In this document: one piece after another, positions 7,890-15,358 of the stretch | Position numbering within the stretch: position 1 is the stretch's first letter | Layout of the letters: every line of letters begins with the position of its first letter | DNA from: Nakamurella leprariae | GTDB lineage: Bacteria; Actinomycetota; Actinomycetes; Mycobacteriales; Nakamurellaceae | Reading direction: 5' to 3' | Length of the DNA stretch: 64,000 nucleotides | NCBI RefSeq assembly: GCF_016918035.1 | Contig: NZ_JAERWK010000010.1 | Span: 345,313-409,312, forward strand | Translations under genes and position numbers: made by a program | The notes under the pieces: generated by a model | What the model saw: only the letters and a program-made list of their open reading frames with translations | Told to the model about the DNA's origin: nothing | Database searches by the model: none

Positions 7890-8563
7890 GACGCGGACCC
7901 GACCGCCCGCACCCCGCCGCGCGGGGTGACCACGTGCGTGACCGGGTGGTCGAGCGGATCGGCCGGCAGCGCGTCGAGCACCTCGTCGTCGAACACCACG
8001 GCGAGCAGCGGCGGCGGGGGACTGATGGTGCCGACGGTGTCGAGCAGGGCCAGCGTCCGGTCGTAGTGCCCGCCACCGCGGCCGAGCCGGTGCCCGGTGC
8101 GGTCGACCGCCAGTGCCGGCACCAGCACCAGGTGCACGGTGCCGATGGCGTCCGGTCCGAGCCGCGGGCCTGCCGGTTCTTCGATGCCGTGCTCGCCGAC
8201 CGTCGTGGCAGCGGATCGGTACTGCACCCAGTCCAGCGGGGACGCCCCGGTCACGGCGGGCACCAGCACCCGCACCCCGCGGGCGGCCAGCGCGGGCAGC
8301 GCGACCGGGTCGAGCGGCTCGGTGGGCAGGGGTAGGAAGGCGGCCACCGTGATCGCGGCGTTGCGGGCGACGGTGAGCGTGTCGGCCAGGGCGGTGACGT
8401 GTCCGCCGACCGCCTCCCGCGCGGCCTGTCGCTCGGCGTCGGGTCGGGACCGCCGGCGGTCCAGCAGCTCGCGACGCAGCGCCGCCTTGGCGTCCGGGAC
8501 CGAACTGGTCGCCGACTGGCCGGTTCGGTCGGGACCGTCGCCGTTGGGCCGATCGGGGGTCAC
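7886..8563 (-). CDS. 5-formyltetrahydrofolate cyclo-ligase
   Basis: A 225-aa protein of the MTHFS family, which uses ATP to convert 5-formyl-THF to 5,10-methenyl-THF and so returns a folate storage form to the one-carbon pool. It has the N-terminal basic helix (KAALRRELLDRRRSRP), the central GHRLGRGGGHYDRTLA nucleotide/folate-binding motif and the C-terminal VTHVVTPRGGVR. The GTG start at 8563 leaves about 20 variable residues before the first conserved helix, so a slightly later start is possible. In mycobacteria this gene (Rv0992c) also sits between the FmdB protein and the glp operon, but galU, found between them there, is absent here. Confidence 0.93.
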   Translation of the reverse strand: MTPDRPNGDGPDRTGQSATSSVPDAKAALRRELLDRRRSRPDAERQAAREAVGGHVTALADTLTVARNAAITVAAFLPLPTEPLDPVALPALAARGVRVLVPAVTGASPLDWVQYRSAATTVGEHGIEEPAGPRLGPDAIGTVHLVLVPALAVDRTGHRLGRGGGHYDRTLALLDTVGTISPPPPLLAVVFDDEVLDALPADPLDHPVTHVVTPRGGVRAVGSAS

Positions 8564-8836
8564 GGGCGAGAACGTACCTGCGGTGACGAACCAGCGACAT
8601 GGCCGGTTCGCGCGGTCTGCGGGCTGGTCGAACGCGTGATCGAACAAGTCGGCCTCCGGCGTGATGATCACCGCCTCCTGCGGCCGTGCTCGCCGTTCGG
8701 GGCGGCGCCACCCGCTAGCGTGAACGTCCATGAACGCGCAGACACGCCGCACCAGGTGCGCCGCGCTCGTCGCCGGCTGGTGCAGGGACCGGCCGCTCCC
8801 CGGGATCACGGCGGCGTCGGCCGGAGGGATCGGCTG

Positions 8837-10060
8837 ATGCGGTCGGTCACCGAGCAGCTGGAACGGGTCCTGTCCGGCGTGGTCATGCCGCCGCCGGTGC
8901 GGGTGGCCATCTCCGAGGCGCAGGGCCTGCTGTGCGCCGAGGAGGTCGTGGCCTCGGCGGCGTTGCCGTCGTTCGACCAGGCCGCGGTGGACGGTTTCGC
9001 GGTCCGCTCGGTCGACGTGGCCGGTGCGTCCCCGGTCCGGCCGCTGACGTTCCCGGTGGTGGGCGAGCTGGAACCCGGCTCCCGCACCCCGCACCGGCTG
9101 CAGCCGCAGCAGGCGGTGTTCGTCCGGACCGGTGCGCCGCTGCCGACGGTCGCCGACGCGGTGGTGCCGCTGGGCGAGGCGCAGGGCAGCGCGGCCCGGG
9201 TGACGGTGACCCGCTCGGTCGCCTCCGGGCAGTACGTGCGACGCACCGGGGAGGACGTGCTGCCCGGCGACATCGCCGTCCGCTCCGGCGCCTTCATCGG
9301 GGCCGCCCAGGTCGGCCTGCTCGCCGCGGTCGGCAAGGACAAGGTGCTGGTGCATCCGCGGCCGCGGGTGTCGGTGATCAGCTTCGGCGAGGAACTCGTC
9401 GACGTCTCCCGCTCGCCCGGCCCCGGTCAGGTCACCGACGTCAACTCGTTCGCGCTGGCCGCGGCCGCCCGCGATGCGGGCGCCGACGTGACCCGGGTGG
9501 GCATCGCGCCGGGCGATCCGCGCCGGTTGCTGGAGCTGATCGAGGCGCGGCTGCTGGTGTCCGAGGCGGTGGTGCTGGCCGGTGCGGTCGGCGGGCACGC
9601 AGCCGACGTGGTGGCCGAGACCATCTCGGAGCTGGGCGAGCTGGACTTCACCCGGGTGGCCATGCAGCCGGGGTCGGCGCAGGCGTTCGGGCTGCTCGGC
9701 CGGGACAAGGTGCCGGTGTTCCTGCTGCCCAGCAATCCGGTGTCGGCGTTGGTGGTGTTCGAGGTGATGGTGCGGCCGGCGCTGCGGGTGATGCTCGGCC
9801 GCCGCAACCCGTACCGCCGCACGGTGACCGCCCGGACGCTGGAGTCGTTCGAGTCGCCGGTGGGGCGCCGGCAGTTCCTGCGCGGTCAGCTGCTGCGCGA
9901 CGAGCGGGACCAGTTCCTCGTGCACATCCTCGGTGGGAGCGGGACCCACCTGCTGGCGTCGCTGGCCGAGGCGAACTGCCTGGTGCTCATCGACGAGAAG
10001 ACCTCGACGGTGCCGGTGGGCTCCGAGGTGACGGTGTCGTTCCTGGCCCAGCGGGCATAG
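8837..10060 (+). CDS. glp: Gephyrin-like MoeA homologue, probable cell-division protein Glp
   Basis: A 407-aa MoeA/gephyrin-fold protein: domain with FDQAAVDGFAVRSVDV, the RRTGEDVLPGD loop, a Mog-like domain around VTDVNSFAL, and the C-terminal beta-barrel domain. The catalytic signatures are eroded: the usual SGGVSVGxxD reads AGAVGGHAAD and KPGKP reads QPGSA. Together with the downstream RimJ and GlpR genes this identifies the actinobacterial Glp. In Corynebacterium Glp binds FtsZ and the membrane receptor GlpR to coordinate division, rather than inserting molybdenum. Start ATG 8837 has GGAGGG 8 nt upstream. Residual MoeA activity cannot be ruled out. Confidence 0.88.
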   Translation: MRSVTEQLERVLSGVVMPPPVRVAISEAQGLLCAEEVVASAALPSFDQAAVDGFAVRSVDVAGASPVRPLTFPVVGELEPGSRTPHRLQPQQAVFVRTGAPLPTVADAVVPLGEAQGSAARVTVTRSVASGQYVRRTGEDVLPGDIAVRSGAFIGAAQVGLLAAVGKDKVLVHPRPRVSVISFGEELVDVSRSPGPGQVTDVNSFALAAAARDAGADVTRVGIAPGDPRRLLELIEARLLVSEAVVLAGAVGGHAADVVAETISELGELDFTRVAMQPGSAQAFGLLGRDKVPVFLLPSNPVSALVVFEVMVRPALRVMLGRRNPYRRTVTARTLESFESPVGRRQFLRGQLLRDERDQFLVHILGGSGTHLLASLAEANCLVLIDEKTSTVPVGSEVTVSFLAQRA

Positions 10061-10120
10061 TTCGGGTTCCGGGACGCGGGTCGGGCGGCTCGCCGGGGGA
10101 GCGGAAGGGGCGGGCTGCGG

Positions 10121-10822
10121 ATGGGGCCGGTCGGGGTGGCGCTCGGGGGATCGCTGCGGCATCCGGGCTGGCCGGTCGAGCTGGGTCCGCTGCACCTGCC
10201 CGCGCGTGGTCCCGGTGCGACCTCCGGGAGCGTGGTGCGGCTGCGGCCGCTGCGCCGGTCGGACGGCCGGGCCTGGCGGGAGATCCGGCTGCGGGACCGC
10301 GCGGTCATCGAGCCGTGGGACGCCAGCAGCGGGATGACCTGGGTACAGCGGCACGCCGCACCGATGTGGCGATCGCACCGGGCGCTGCTCACCGCCGGCG
10401 CCCGCCGGGGTGAGGCGGTCCCATTCGTGATCACCGTGGACGGCGTGTTCGCCGGTCAGGTGACCCTCGGCGGCATCCAGCGCGGCGCGGTGCTGTCGGG
10501 CTGGGTGGGCTACTGGGTCGACTCACGGCTGCAGGGACGTGGGGTGGCCACGGCGGCGGTGGCGTTGACGCTGGCCCACGCGTTCGACGCAGTGGGGCTG
10601 CACCGGGTGGAGGCGACCATCGCGCCGGAGAACATGGCCAGCCGCGCGGTGGTGACCCATCTGGGGTTCCGCCAGGAGGGTCTGCTCCAGCGGTACCTGG
10701 ACATCGACGGGGCCTGGCGAGACCACCTGCTGTACGCCATGACTCGCGAGGAACTGCCTGGTGGGCTGGAGCAGCTGCTCGCCCGGTGGGCGCGAATCCG
10801 ACAGACCTCAAGTGGAGGTTGA
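10121..10822 (+). CDS. rimJ: GNAT N-acetyltransferase, RimJ/RimL type
   Basis: A 233-aa acetyltransferase. After about 40 variable N-terminal residues come VVRLRPLRRSDGRAWREIR and then the acetyl-CoA-binding motif RLQGRGVATAAVAL (Q/RxxGxG/A), HRVEATIAPENMASRAV and LGFRQEGLLQRYL. These are typical of enzymes that acetylate ribosomal-protein N-termini or similar amines. It lies between glp and glpR with short gaps (60 and 115 bp), the order conserved in mycobacteria (Rv0995). The target here is unknown. Confidence 0.9.
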   Translation: MGPVGVALGGSLRHPGWPVELGPLHLPARGPGATSGSVVRLRPLRRSDGRAWREIRLRDRAVIEPWDASSGMTWVQRHAAPMWRSHRALLTAGARRGEAVPFVITVDGVFAGQVTLGGIQRGAVLSGWVGYWVDSRLQGRGVATAAVALTLAHAFDAVGLHRVEATIAPENMASRAVVTHLGFRQEGLLQRYLDIDGAWRDHLLYAMTREELPGGLEQLLARWARIRQTSSGG

Positions 10823-10937
10823 GACATGACGGCGTGTCGTCGAGGGTGCGTTCACCCACCCGGTTAGCCTCGCTCCACCGGATTGCCCCAGGTGGGGGAA
10901 CCCGTCGTCCGATCCAGGATGAGTGGAGGCCGAGCCC

Positions 10938-12203
10938 GTGAACGTCCCGACTTCGCTCATCGTGGTCGTACTGGTGATCGCCTGGTTGGTGGTGTTGGTC
11001 CCGATGGTGGCCAAGTCACGCGATCGGGTGCCGCGGGTGCGATCGGAGGGCCGTGGGTTCCGCGTGCTGCAGCGCTCGACCACGGGGGAGTTGACCACTC
11101 CTTCGCGGCGTCGTCGTGCGGTCGGCAGCTCGCCGGCCCGGCGCGGATCCGGTGATCACGAAGCGTTCAGCAACGAGGAGGCCCTGGTGACCGTCGGCAG
11201 TTCGTCCCACCCCGCGGACGCAGCGGAGGAATGGGAGGCGGTGCAGGCTACGGCCTCGCAGCGCCGGCCCCAGACTTCTGCGTCCGAGTACGAGGCGCAG
11301 GACGAGGTCGACGCTGCCGACTCGGAACCTGAGGAGCACGCCATCCGGCGGGCTCGCCCGGGCCGCTCGAACTGGTTCAACTGGACCCGCCGCGGCGAGG
11401 CCATCGGGCCGGACGAGACCGAGCTGCGCGCCGAGCAGGAGCGCCTCGAGGCGGAGCGAGCCGGGTACGCGCAATACGTGCCGGAGTTCCAGCCGGTCGA
11501 GGCGCACGGCTCGCACCCCTACGATCCGTCGGTGCACCAGGACGAGGCCGCGACTGTGTCGACTGAGCAGTGGTACGACGAGGCCGAGCGCCCGGGCCCG
11601 GCGGCCCCGCGGCTGGCCGATGAGGATCACAACGACCTGACCGAGTTCGAGACCGGCCGGGCCGGGGCCGCCTACACCGCGGCCGAGGACGACCGGCTGC
11701 GTCCGGTGCCGCGTCGCGCCGGCCGGGGTGGGTTCGACCCGGAGGCGGCCGCGGCGGCCAAGGCCTACAAGTACGCGCAGCGCCGCAAGGTCGCGCTGAG
11801 CCTGCTGGTGGCGACGGTGCTGTTCGCGGTGCTGGCCGCGGTGGTGGCGTCGGTGCTGTGGGCGGGCGCGGCGATCGCCGGCCTGCTGTTGGTGGCCTAC
11901 ATGGTCTACCTGCGGCGTCAGGTGAAGATCGAGGAGTCCATCCGCCAGCGCCGCCTGGCCCGCCTGCAGCGGGCCAGGCAGATCCGGCCCGAGTTCCAGA
12001 CCGAGGACGAGGCGTACGTGGCCGAGCCCGAGTACGCCCCGCGCCCGGTCGCGGTGGCCCGCGACGAGGACGCTGGCGCGGCCCGCCCGGCGGCCCGGCT
12101 GCACCGCACCCGGCAGATCGTCGATCTGGACGACGACGACCCGGCCTTCGATGACCTGGAGTACTACGACCCGACCGAGTACCGGCGGGCGGTCGGTCAG
12201 TGA
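10938..12203 (+). CDS. glpR: Glp receptor / divisome membrane protein (GlpR, SepX)
   Basis: A 421-aa protein with an N-terminal membrane helix starting at residue 6 (LIVVVLVIAWLVVLVPMVAK), a long acidic Glu/Asp/Ala-rich cytoplasmic region (about 30-275) and a second hydrophobic block of two helices (VALSLLVATVLFAVLAAVVA and AGAAIAGLLLVAYMVY). A basic RQRRLARLQRAR segment and an acidic C-terminus follow. This is the architecture of GlpR (Corynebacterium) and SepX (Streptomyces), membrane proteins that recruit Glp to the division septum. Start GTG 10938 has GGAGG 8 nt upstream and gives the conserved N-terminal helix; a start five codons earlier would use up the ribosome site. It is the last gene before a strong terminator. 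Confidence 0.88.
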   Translation: MNVPTSLIVVVLVIAWLVVLVPMVAKSRDRVPRVRSEGRGFRVLQRSTTGELTTPSRRRRAVGSSPARRGSGDHEAFSNEEALVTVGSSSHPADAAEEWEAVQATASQRRPQTSASEYEAQDEVDAADSEPEEHAIRRARPGRSNWFNWTRRGEAIGPDETELRAEQERLEAERAGYAQYVPEFQPVEAHGSHPYDPSVHQDEAATVSTEQWYDEAERPGPAAPRLADEDHNDLTEFETGRAGAAYTAAEDDRLRPVPRRAGRGGFDPEAAAAAKAYKYAQRRKVALSLLVATVLFAVLAAVVASVLWAGAAIAGLLLVAYMVYLRRQVKIEESIRQRRLARLQRARQIRPEFQTEDEAYVAEPEYAPRPVAVARDEDAGAARPAARLHRTRQIVDLDDDDPAFDDLEYYDPTEYRRAVGQ

Positions 12204-12225
12204 CCGTCTGAGCGGTGCTCGACTC

Positions 12226-12255
12226 GAAGGGCTCGGCCTCTTGGCCGGGCCCTTC
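12226..12255 (+). terminator. Hairpin terminator of the glp-rimJ-glpR operon
   Basis: A 13-bp stem (12226-12238 with 12243-12255, one G-U pair) closed by a TCTT loop begins 22 bp after the glpR stop codon. Confidence 0.85.
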
Positions 12256-12382
12256 GGCGTTCTCCGGTCTGTGCTCGGTTGGGCCTCGGGGTTTTGGCCG
12301 GCTCGGCGGGGCGCCGGTGGTCGTGGCGGGGGCCGAGCGCTGGTAGAGTTCCACACGGCTTCCGACGCAGGTCGGGGGCCGA

Positions 12383-12458
12383 GGGGCTGTAGCGCAGTTG
12401 GTAGCGCGCTTCGTTCGCATCGAAGAGGTCCGGGGTTCGATTCCCCGCAGCTCCACCA
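12383..12458 (+). tRNA. tRNA-Ala (anticodon CGC), CCA encoded
   Basis: A complete cloverleaf can be drawn. The acceptor stem GGGGCTG/CAGCTCC carries the alanine identity pair G3-U70; the D arm contains AGCGCAGTTGGTAGCGC; the anticodon stem CTTCG/CGAAG holds loop TTCGCAT (anticodon CGC); and the T arm CGGGG-TTCGATT-CCCCG is perfect. The discriminator A at 12455 is followed by a genomic CCA. A weak -10-like TAGAGT lies at 12344-12349. The accessory island starts immediately downstream, so this tRNA may have served as an integration site. I could not find a second copy of its 3' end in the window. Confidence 0.96.
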
Positions 12459-13063
12459 TGACAGGCTGACTGCAAGCGGTGTTTTCTTGGACGCTTGGCG
12501 GGTCAAGTCACGGGTTCGAGTAGTTTGGCCAATCCCCATTAGGGCGGTCTTCCGAGTTCCTGGGCCTCCGAAGCGCGGCCGCGGCTGGTGGCGTTGCGGG
12601 CCGCATCTGGCGTGAGAACCTCCCAAGTCGCATTCAGCTGCTGCGAGACCCGCGGCGGCGAACGTATGCCGTCTTGGGATTCTGACCCGGTTCTCGAGAC
12701 ACGCTTGTGCATTGATCGCGTCGCTGCGACGGTGTGCGATCCGGAGGGCCTTGAAGGCAGCCGGGGCTGACGTTGCCAATGTAGACGTGCCGGGCGCCAT
12801 GGGGTAGTAACGGCTGTCCATCCATTCGAAGATCGCACGTCCGATGCGTCAGACCGAGACCCGCTCACCGGTCGTCCGCAGTCCGGTTCCTGGCTGCGCT
12901 ACCGGACGGCAGGTCGCACTCTTGCCGAAGCGTGTGCGACGGGCGGCGCTCAGTGGATGGATCGAGGTCGCTATCCCCGCGACACGTCCTAACTTCATGT
13001 GCCCGTTCTTTCACTCCTCCTGCTATGGTTCCGATGTCGGCGTCGTAGCGAGAAGGGACAGTT
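12459..13063. other. Gene-free stretch behind tRNA-Ala, start of accessory island
   Basis: About 600 bp without a supportable gene. Open frames here have no ribosome sites and no recognisable sequence. No integrase is present here or elsewhere in the window. The stretch probably holds decayed island-boundary DNA plus the promoter for the gene at 13064. Confidence 0.6.
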
Positions 13064-13693
13064 ATGGCGATCCATACCCCAAAGACCCGCGAGGCTTTGG
13101 CGCGCCTGCTCGCGCCCATGCGACTCGAGTGCACCGTGTTCGAGCGGGCGGTGGCCGTCGCGGCAGCGGAGAGCCGTACCTTTGGCCCTGCTGCCCCAAA
13201 GTCTGCCCCAGAATTCACGCGCTGGGCGCGCACCATCGAGACGGTGCACGAGGGGCTGATGCTCCTGCAGCAGGGGTGGCAGCGGTTCGACCCGGAAAAC
13301 CTCCCTTATTTCCTGCAACCTGAGCTCAACCTCGGGCTCATCGTCAGCAGCGGCAACGCCTTCACCGGCGTCACCTACGGCAGCCCGACCACCAAGAACC
13401 CTAAGGGAAGCGCCTTCGCTCGCCGTATTGACGAGAACGGTGCGGTTGCGATGTTTGGCCAGCCGACAGGCGAGGGTGAGGTGAACGTCGACGACGTCCG
13501 GATTCTTCTCTACGACGAGCGTGACGGCCTCGTCCACTTGGAACTTTCGCGGCCAGTCGGACGGCTCGGCAGTTTCGTGAGCAGCTGGTCCGAGCGAATC
13601 ATATTTCCGGCCTTCGATCTGACACTCGGTTCATTCACCTTCGAAGAAGGCACCGACGACGAGGGATTCTCGTTCAAGATCGCCCGACGCTAA
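13064..13693 (+). CDS. Uncharacterised protein paired with an XRE-ImmA/IrrE gene
   Basis: A 209-aa soluble protein I cannot assign. It begins with an alpha-helical part (TPKTREALARLLAPMRLE, RWARTIETVHEGLMLLQQGW), followed by a beta-rich half with GNAFTGVTYGSPTTKN and ending FTFEEGTDDEGFSFKIARR. It has no signal peptide, membrane helix or known catalytic motif. GAGAAGGGA lies 5-13 nt upstream of ATG 13064. The regulator gene starts only 17 bp after its stop, so the two are co-transcribed. That layout is the one used by toxin-antitoxin or prophage-repressor pairs in which ImmA/IrrE cleaves or controls a partner, but here the first gene carries no HTH. A toxin or sensor role is only a guess. Confidence 0.75.
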   Translation: MAIHTPKTREALARLLAPMRLECTVFERAVAVAAAESRTFGPAAPKSAPEFTRWARTIETVHEGLMLLQQGWQRFDPENLPYFLQPELNLGLIVSSGNAFTGVTYGSPTTKNPKGSAFARRIDENGAVAMFGQPTGEGEVNVDDVRILLYDERDGLVHLELSRPVGRLGSFVSSWSERIIFPAFDLTLGSFTFEEGTDDEGFSFKIARR

Positions 13694-13710
13694 GACTAAG
13701 GTTTTACCCG

Positions 13711-14826
13711 ATGAGCAACACCTTCGTTCCCGCGCGCCTGGACATGGCGCGCGCCATTCGGCAGATGACGGCCACCGCTCTCGCGGCTGAGGTAGGGGTC
13801 ACCTCGCCGTGGATCTCTCAAGTAGAGAACTTGAAACGAACGCCCAGCCCCGAGCTGATCCACGAGTTCGCGCGCGCCTTGGACCTACCAGTCGACTTCT
13901 TCTACCGCCCCGTCAAAGCACTGCCGCCCACGGATGCGTTCCACTTCCGGGCTACCTCACGGTTGGCGAAGAGGGATGAGCGGACCGCTCGATCGCTCTC
14001 TGCGCTGGCCATTGAACTATCGGATTGGATCGAAGCGACCTACCAAGCTCCCGCGCCGGCGGTTCCAGAGCTCCAGGACCTGCTCGATGCCGACGAGGTG
14101 CTTCCGGCTGAGCAGGCTGCGGAGGCGCTGCGCGGCGCGTGGGGGCTTGGTGTGGCGCCGATCAAGAACATGCTGCAGCTCCTCGAGTCCAAGGGTGCGA
14201 AGATTTACTCAGCCGGTGGGCCGCTCCAGGCGATCGATGCGTTCTCGTTCCGGCATGGGGCGACGCCGGTGATTTTCCTTAACGTGCATAAGTCTGCCGA
14301 GCGTCTGCGGTTCGACCTCGCCCACGAGGTGGGGCACTTGGTCATGCATGGCGGCTCGCTGAGTGTCGAGCCTGGAAAGGAGAAGGAGCAGGCCGCCAAC
14401 GACTTCGCGTCAGCCTTTTTGATGCCACGCGCTGACGTCCTCGGCTCGATCCGGGGCAACCTCATGCTTGAGGACATCCTGATCCTCAAGCGACGGTGGC
14501 GCGTCAGTGCGATGGCGCTGAACCTTCGTTCTCACAGACTGGGCGTGATCTCTGACTGGACATACAGCACGCTGGCAAGACAGCTCTCCAGTGCAGGCTT
14601 CCGGCGTGGCGAGCCGGGCTCAAACCTGCTCCCCGAAAGCTCTAGCCTGCTCACGCAGGTAATGACAGACGTGCGCTCCCAGGGCAAAAGCTTCATTGAC
14701 ATTGCTCGCACACTCGACGTGCGCGCCCAGGACGTTCGCGACCTTATGCTTGGTCTAGTCACCTTTGCCATCGAGGGCGAAGCGCACAGGCGAACGCCGA
14801 GCCGAGCCAACCTCAGAGCGGTGTAG
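13711..14826 (+). CDS. XRE-family regulator fused to an ImmA/IrrE metallopeptidase
   Basis: A 371-aa protein with an N-terminal XRE helix-turn-helix (ALAAEVGVTSPWISQVENLK, about residues 10-62), a linker, and a zinc metallopeptidase domain of the ImmA/IrrE (COG2856) class. The latter shows LAHEVGHLVMH at 203-213 (HExxH ligands H205 and H209, catalytic E206) and a likely third ligand in EQAANDFASAFLMP. Such fusions act as repressors that cleave themselves or a partner on signal and are frequent in toxin-antitoxin pairs, prophages and integrative elements. The remaining C-terminal part (about 260-371) is helical. It is co-transcribed with the unknown gene 17 bp upstream. Confidence 0.9.
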   Translation: MSNTFVPARLDMARAIRQMTATALAAEVGVTSPWISQVENLKRTPSPELIHEFARALDLPVDFFYRPVKALPPTDAFHFRATSRLAKRDERTARSLSALAIELSDWIEATYQAPAPAVPELQDLLDADEVLPAEQAAEALRGAWGLGVAPIKNMLQLLESKGAKIYSAGGPLQAIDAFSFRHGATPVIFLNVHKSAERLRFDLAHEVGHLVMHGGSLSVEPGKEKEQAANDFASAFLMPRADVLGSIRGNLMLEDILILKRRWRVSAMALNLRSHRLGVISDWTYSTLARQLSSAGFRRGEPGSNLLPESSSLLTQVMTDVRSQGKSFIDIARTLDVRAQDVRDLMLGLVTFAIEGEAHRRTPSRANLRAV

Positions 14827-15010
14827 GTTGATACGCCTTTGTTGTCAGCAATTTGGCAGGTCAAACTTGTCAAAGTCGCTTAGGGGCGAGCCGAAAATGC
14901 GTGCGCCGGAACCCACGATCCGACGAGGTGCATCCTGGATTCGCGGGAGTGTCGGTGCCAGTGGGCATGCTGGCCGCGATGGTACGAACGACGACGGCCG
15001 TGGAATGCGG

Positions 15011-15253
15011 TCAGGGTTCCGGCGGTCGGCCGTGCCCTTCGCTGAGGATCTGTTGGATACGGCTGCGGCTCATCCCGAACGCCTCCTGCAGTTCCTTGAT
15101 CGACGCGCCGGCGGCCCTGAGTTCGCGACAGCTGCCGTCGCGCCGCCCCAGCAGTTCGTCGCGCTCCGCCTCGTTCTCGCGCAGGCGATCGACGAGATCG
15201 ACGGCCTGCTTCAGCAGGACCGCCTTCCGCTCGGCGCGCGCAACAACGGACAT
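15011..15253 (-). CDS. Small helix-turn-helix protein divergent from the methyltransferase
   Basis: An 80-aa basic protein. Residues 1-45 form a charged helix (coiled-coil-like, VDLVDRLRENEAERDELLGR), and residues about 48-70 are a sigma-region-4-like helix-turn-helix, GASIKELQEAFGMSRSRIQQ. It is transcribed away from the adenine methyltransferase with 105 bp between the start codons; this gap holds two palindromes. Many restriction-modification systems carry a small controller (C) protein in just this position, so this may be the controller, but it is not of the usual XRE-type C family. A spurious reading is unlikely given the clear HTH and the divergent arrangement. Confidence 0.72.
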   Translation of the reverse strand: MSVVARAERKAVLLKQAVDLVDRLRENEAERDELLGRRDGSCRELRAAGASIKELQEAFGMSRSRIQQILSEGHGRPPEP

Positions 15254-15299
15254 AGCAACGATCGTACAGTCGCATGTGCAAACGTGTATAGCATCCTAG

Positions 15300-15339
15300 A
15301 CTTCGAAGTTCAGTTCCAAGTACACTAGTGCGATGTACT
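15300..15339. promoter_or_regulatory. Candidate operator: two palindromes upstream of the methyltransferase
   Basis: A 10-bp perfect palindrome ACTTCGAAGT (15300-15309) is followed by an inverted repeat AGTACA-N9-TGTACT (15319-15324 / 15334-15339) that ends 19 bp before the methyltransferase start. Both lie in the divergent promoter region of the small HTH gene and the methyltransferase, the classic place for controller-protein binding. Confidence 0.5.
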
Positions 15340-15358
15340 CGACCGTCAGGGACACTCC

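Noticed and set aside
12438..12458. Search for an attachment-site duplicate of the tRNA-Ala 3' end
   Set aside because: No second copy seen by eye near the island's far side; without it the tRNA-integration idea stays a hypothesis.
12844..13323. Open frame behind tRNA-Ala
   Set aside because: No ribosome site, poor composition, and it overlaps the better-supported gene at 13064 in another frame.
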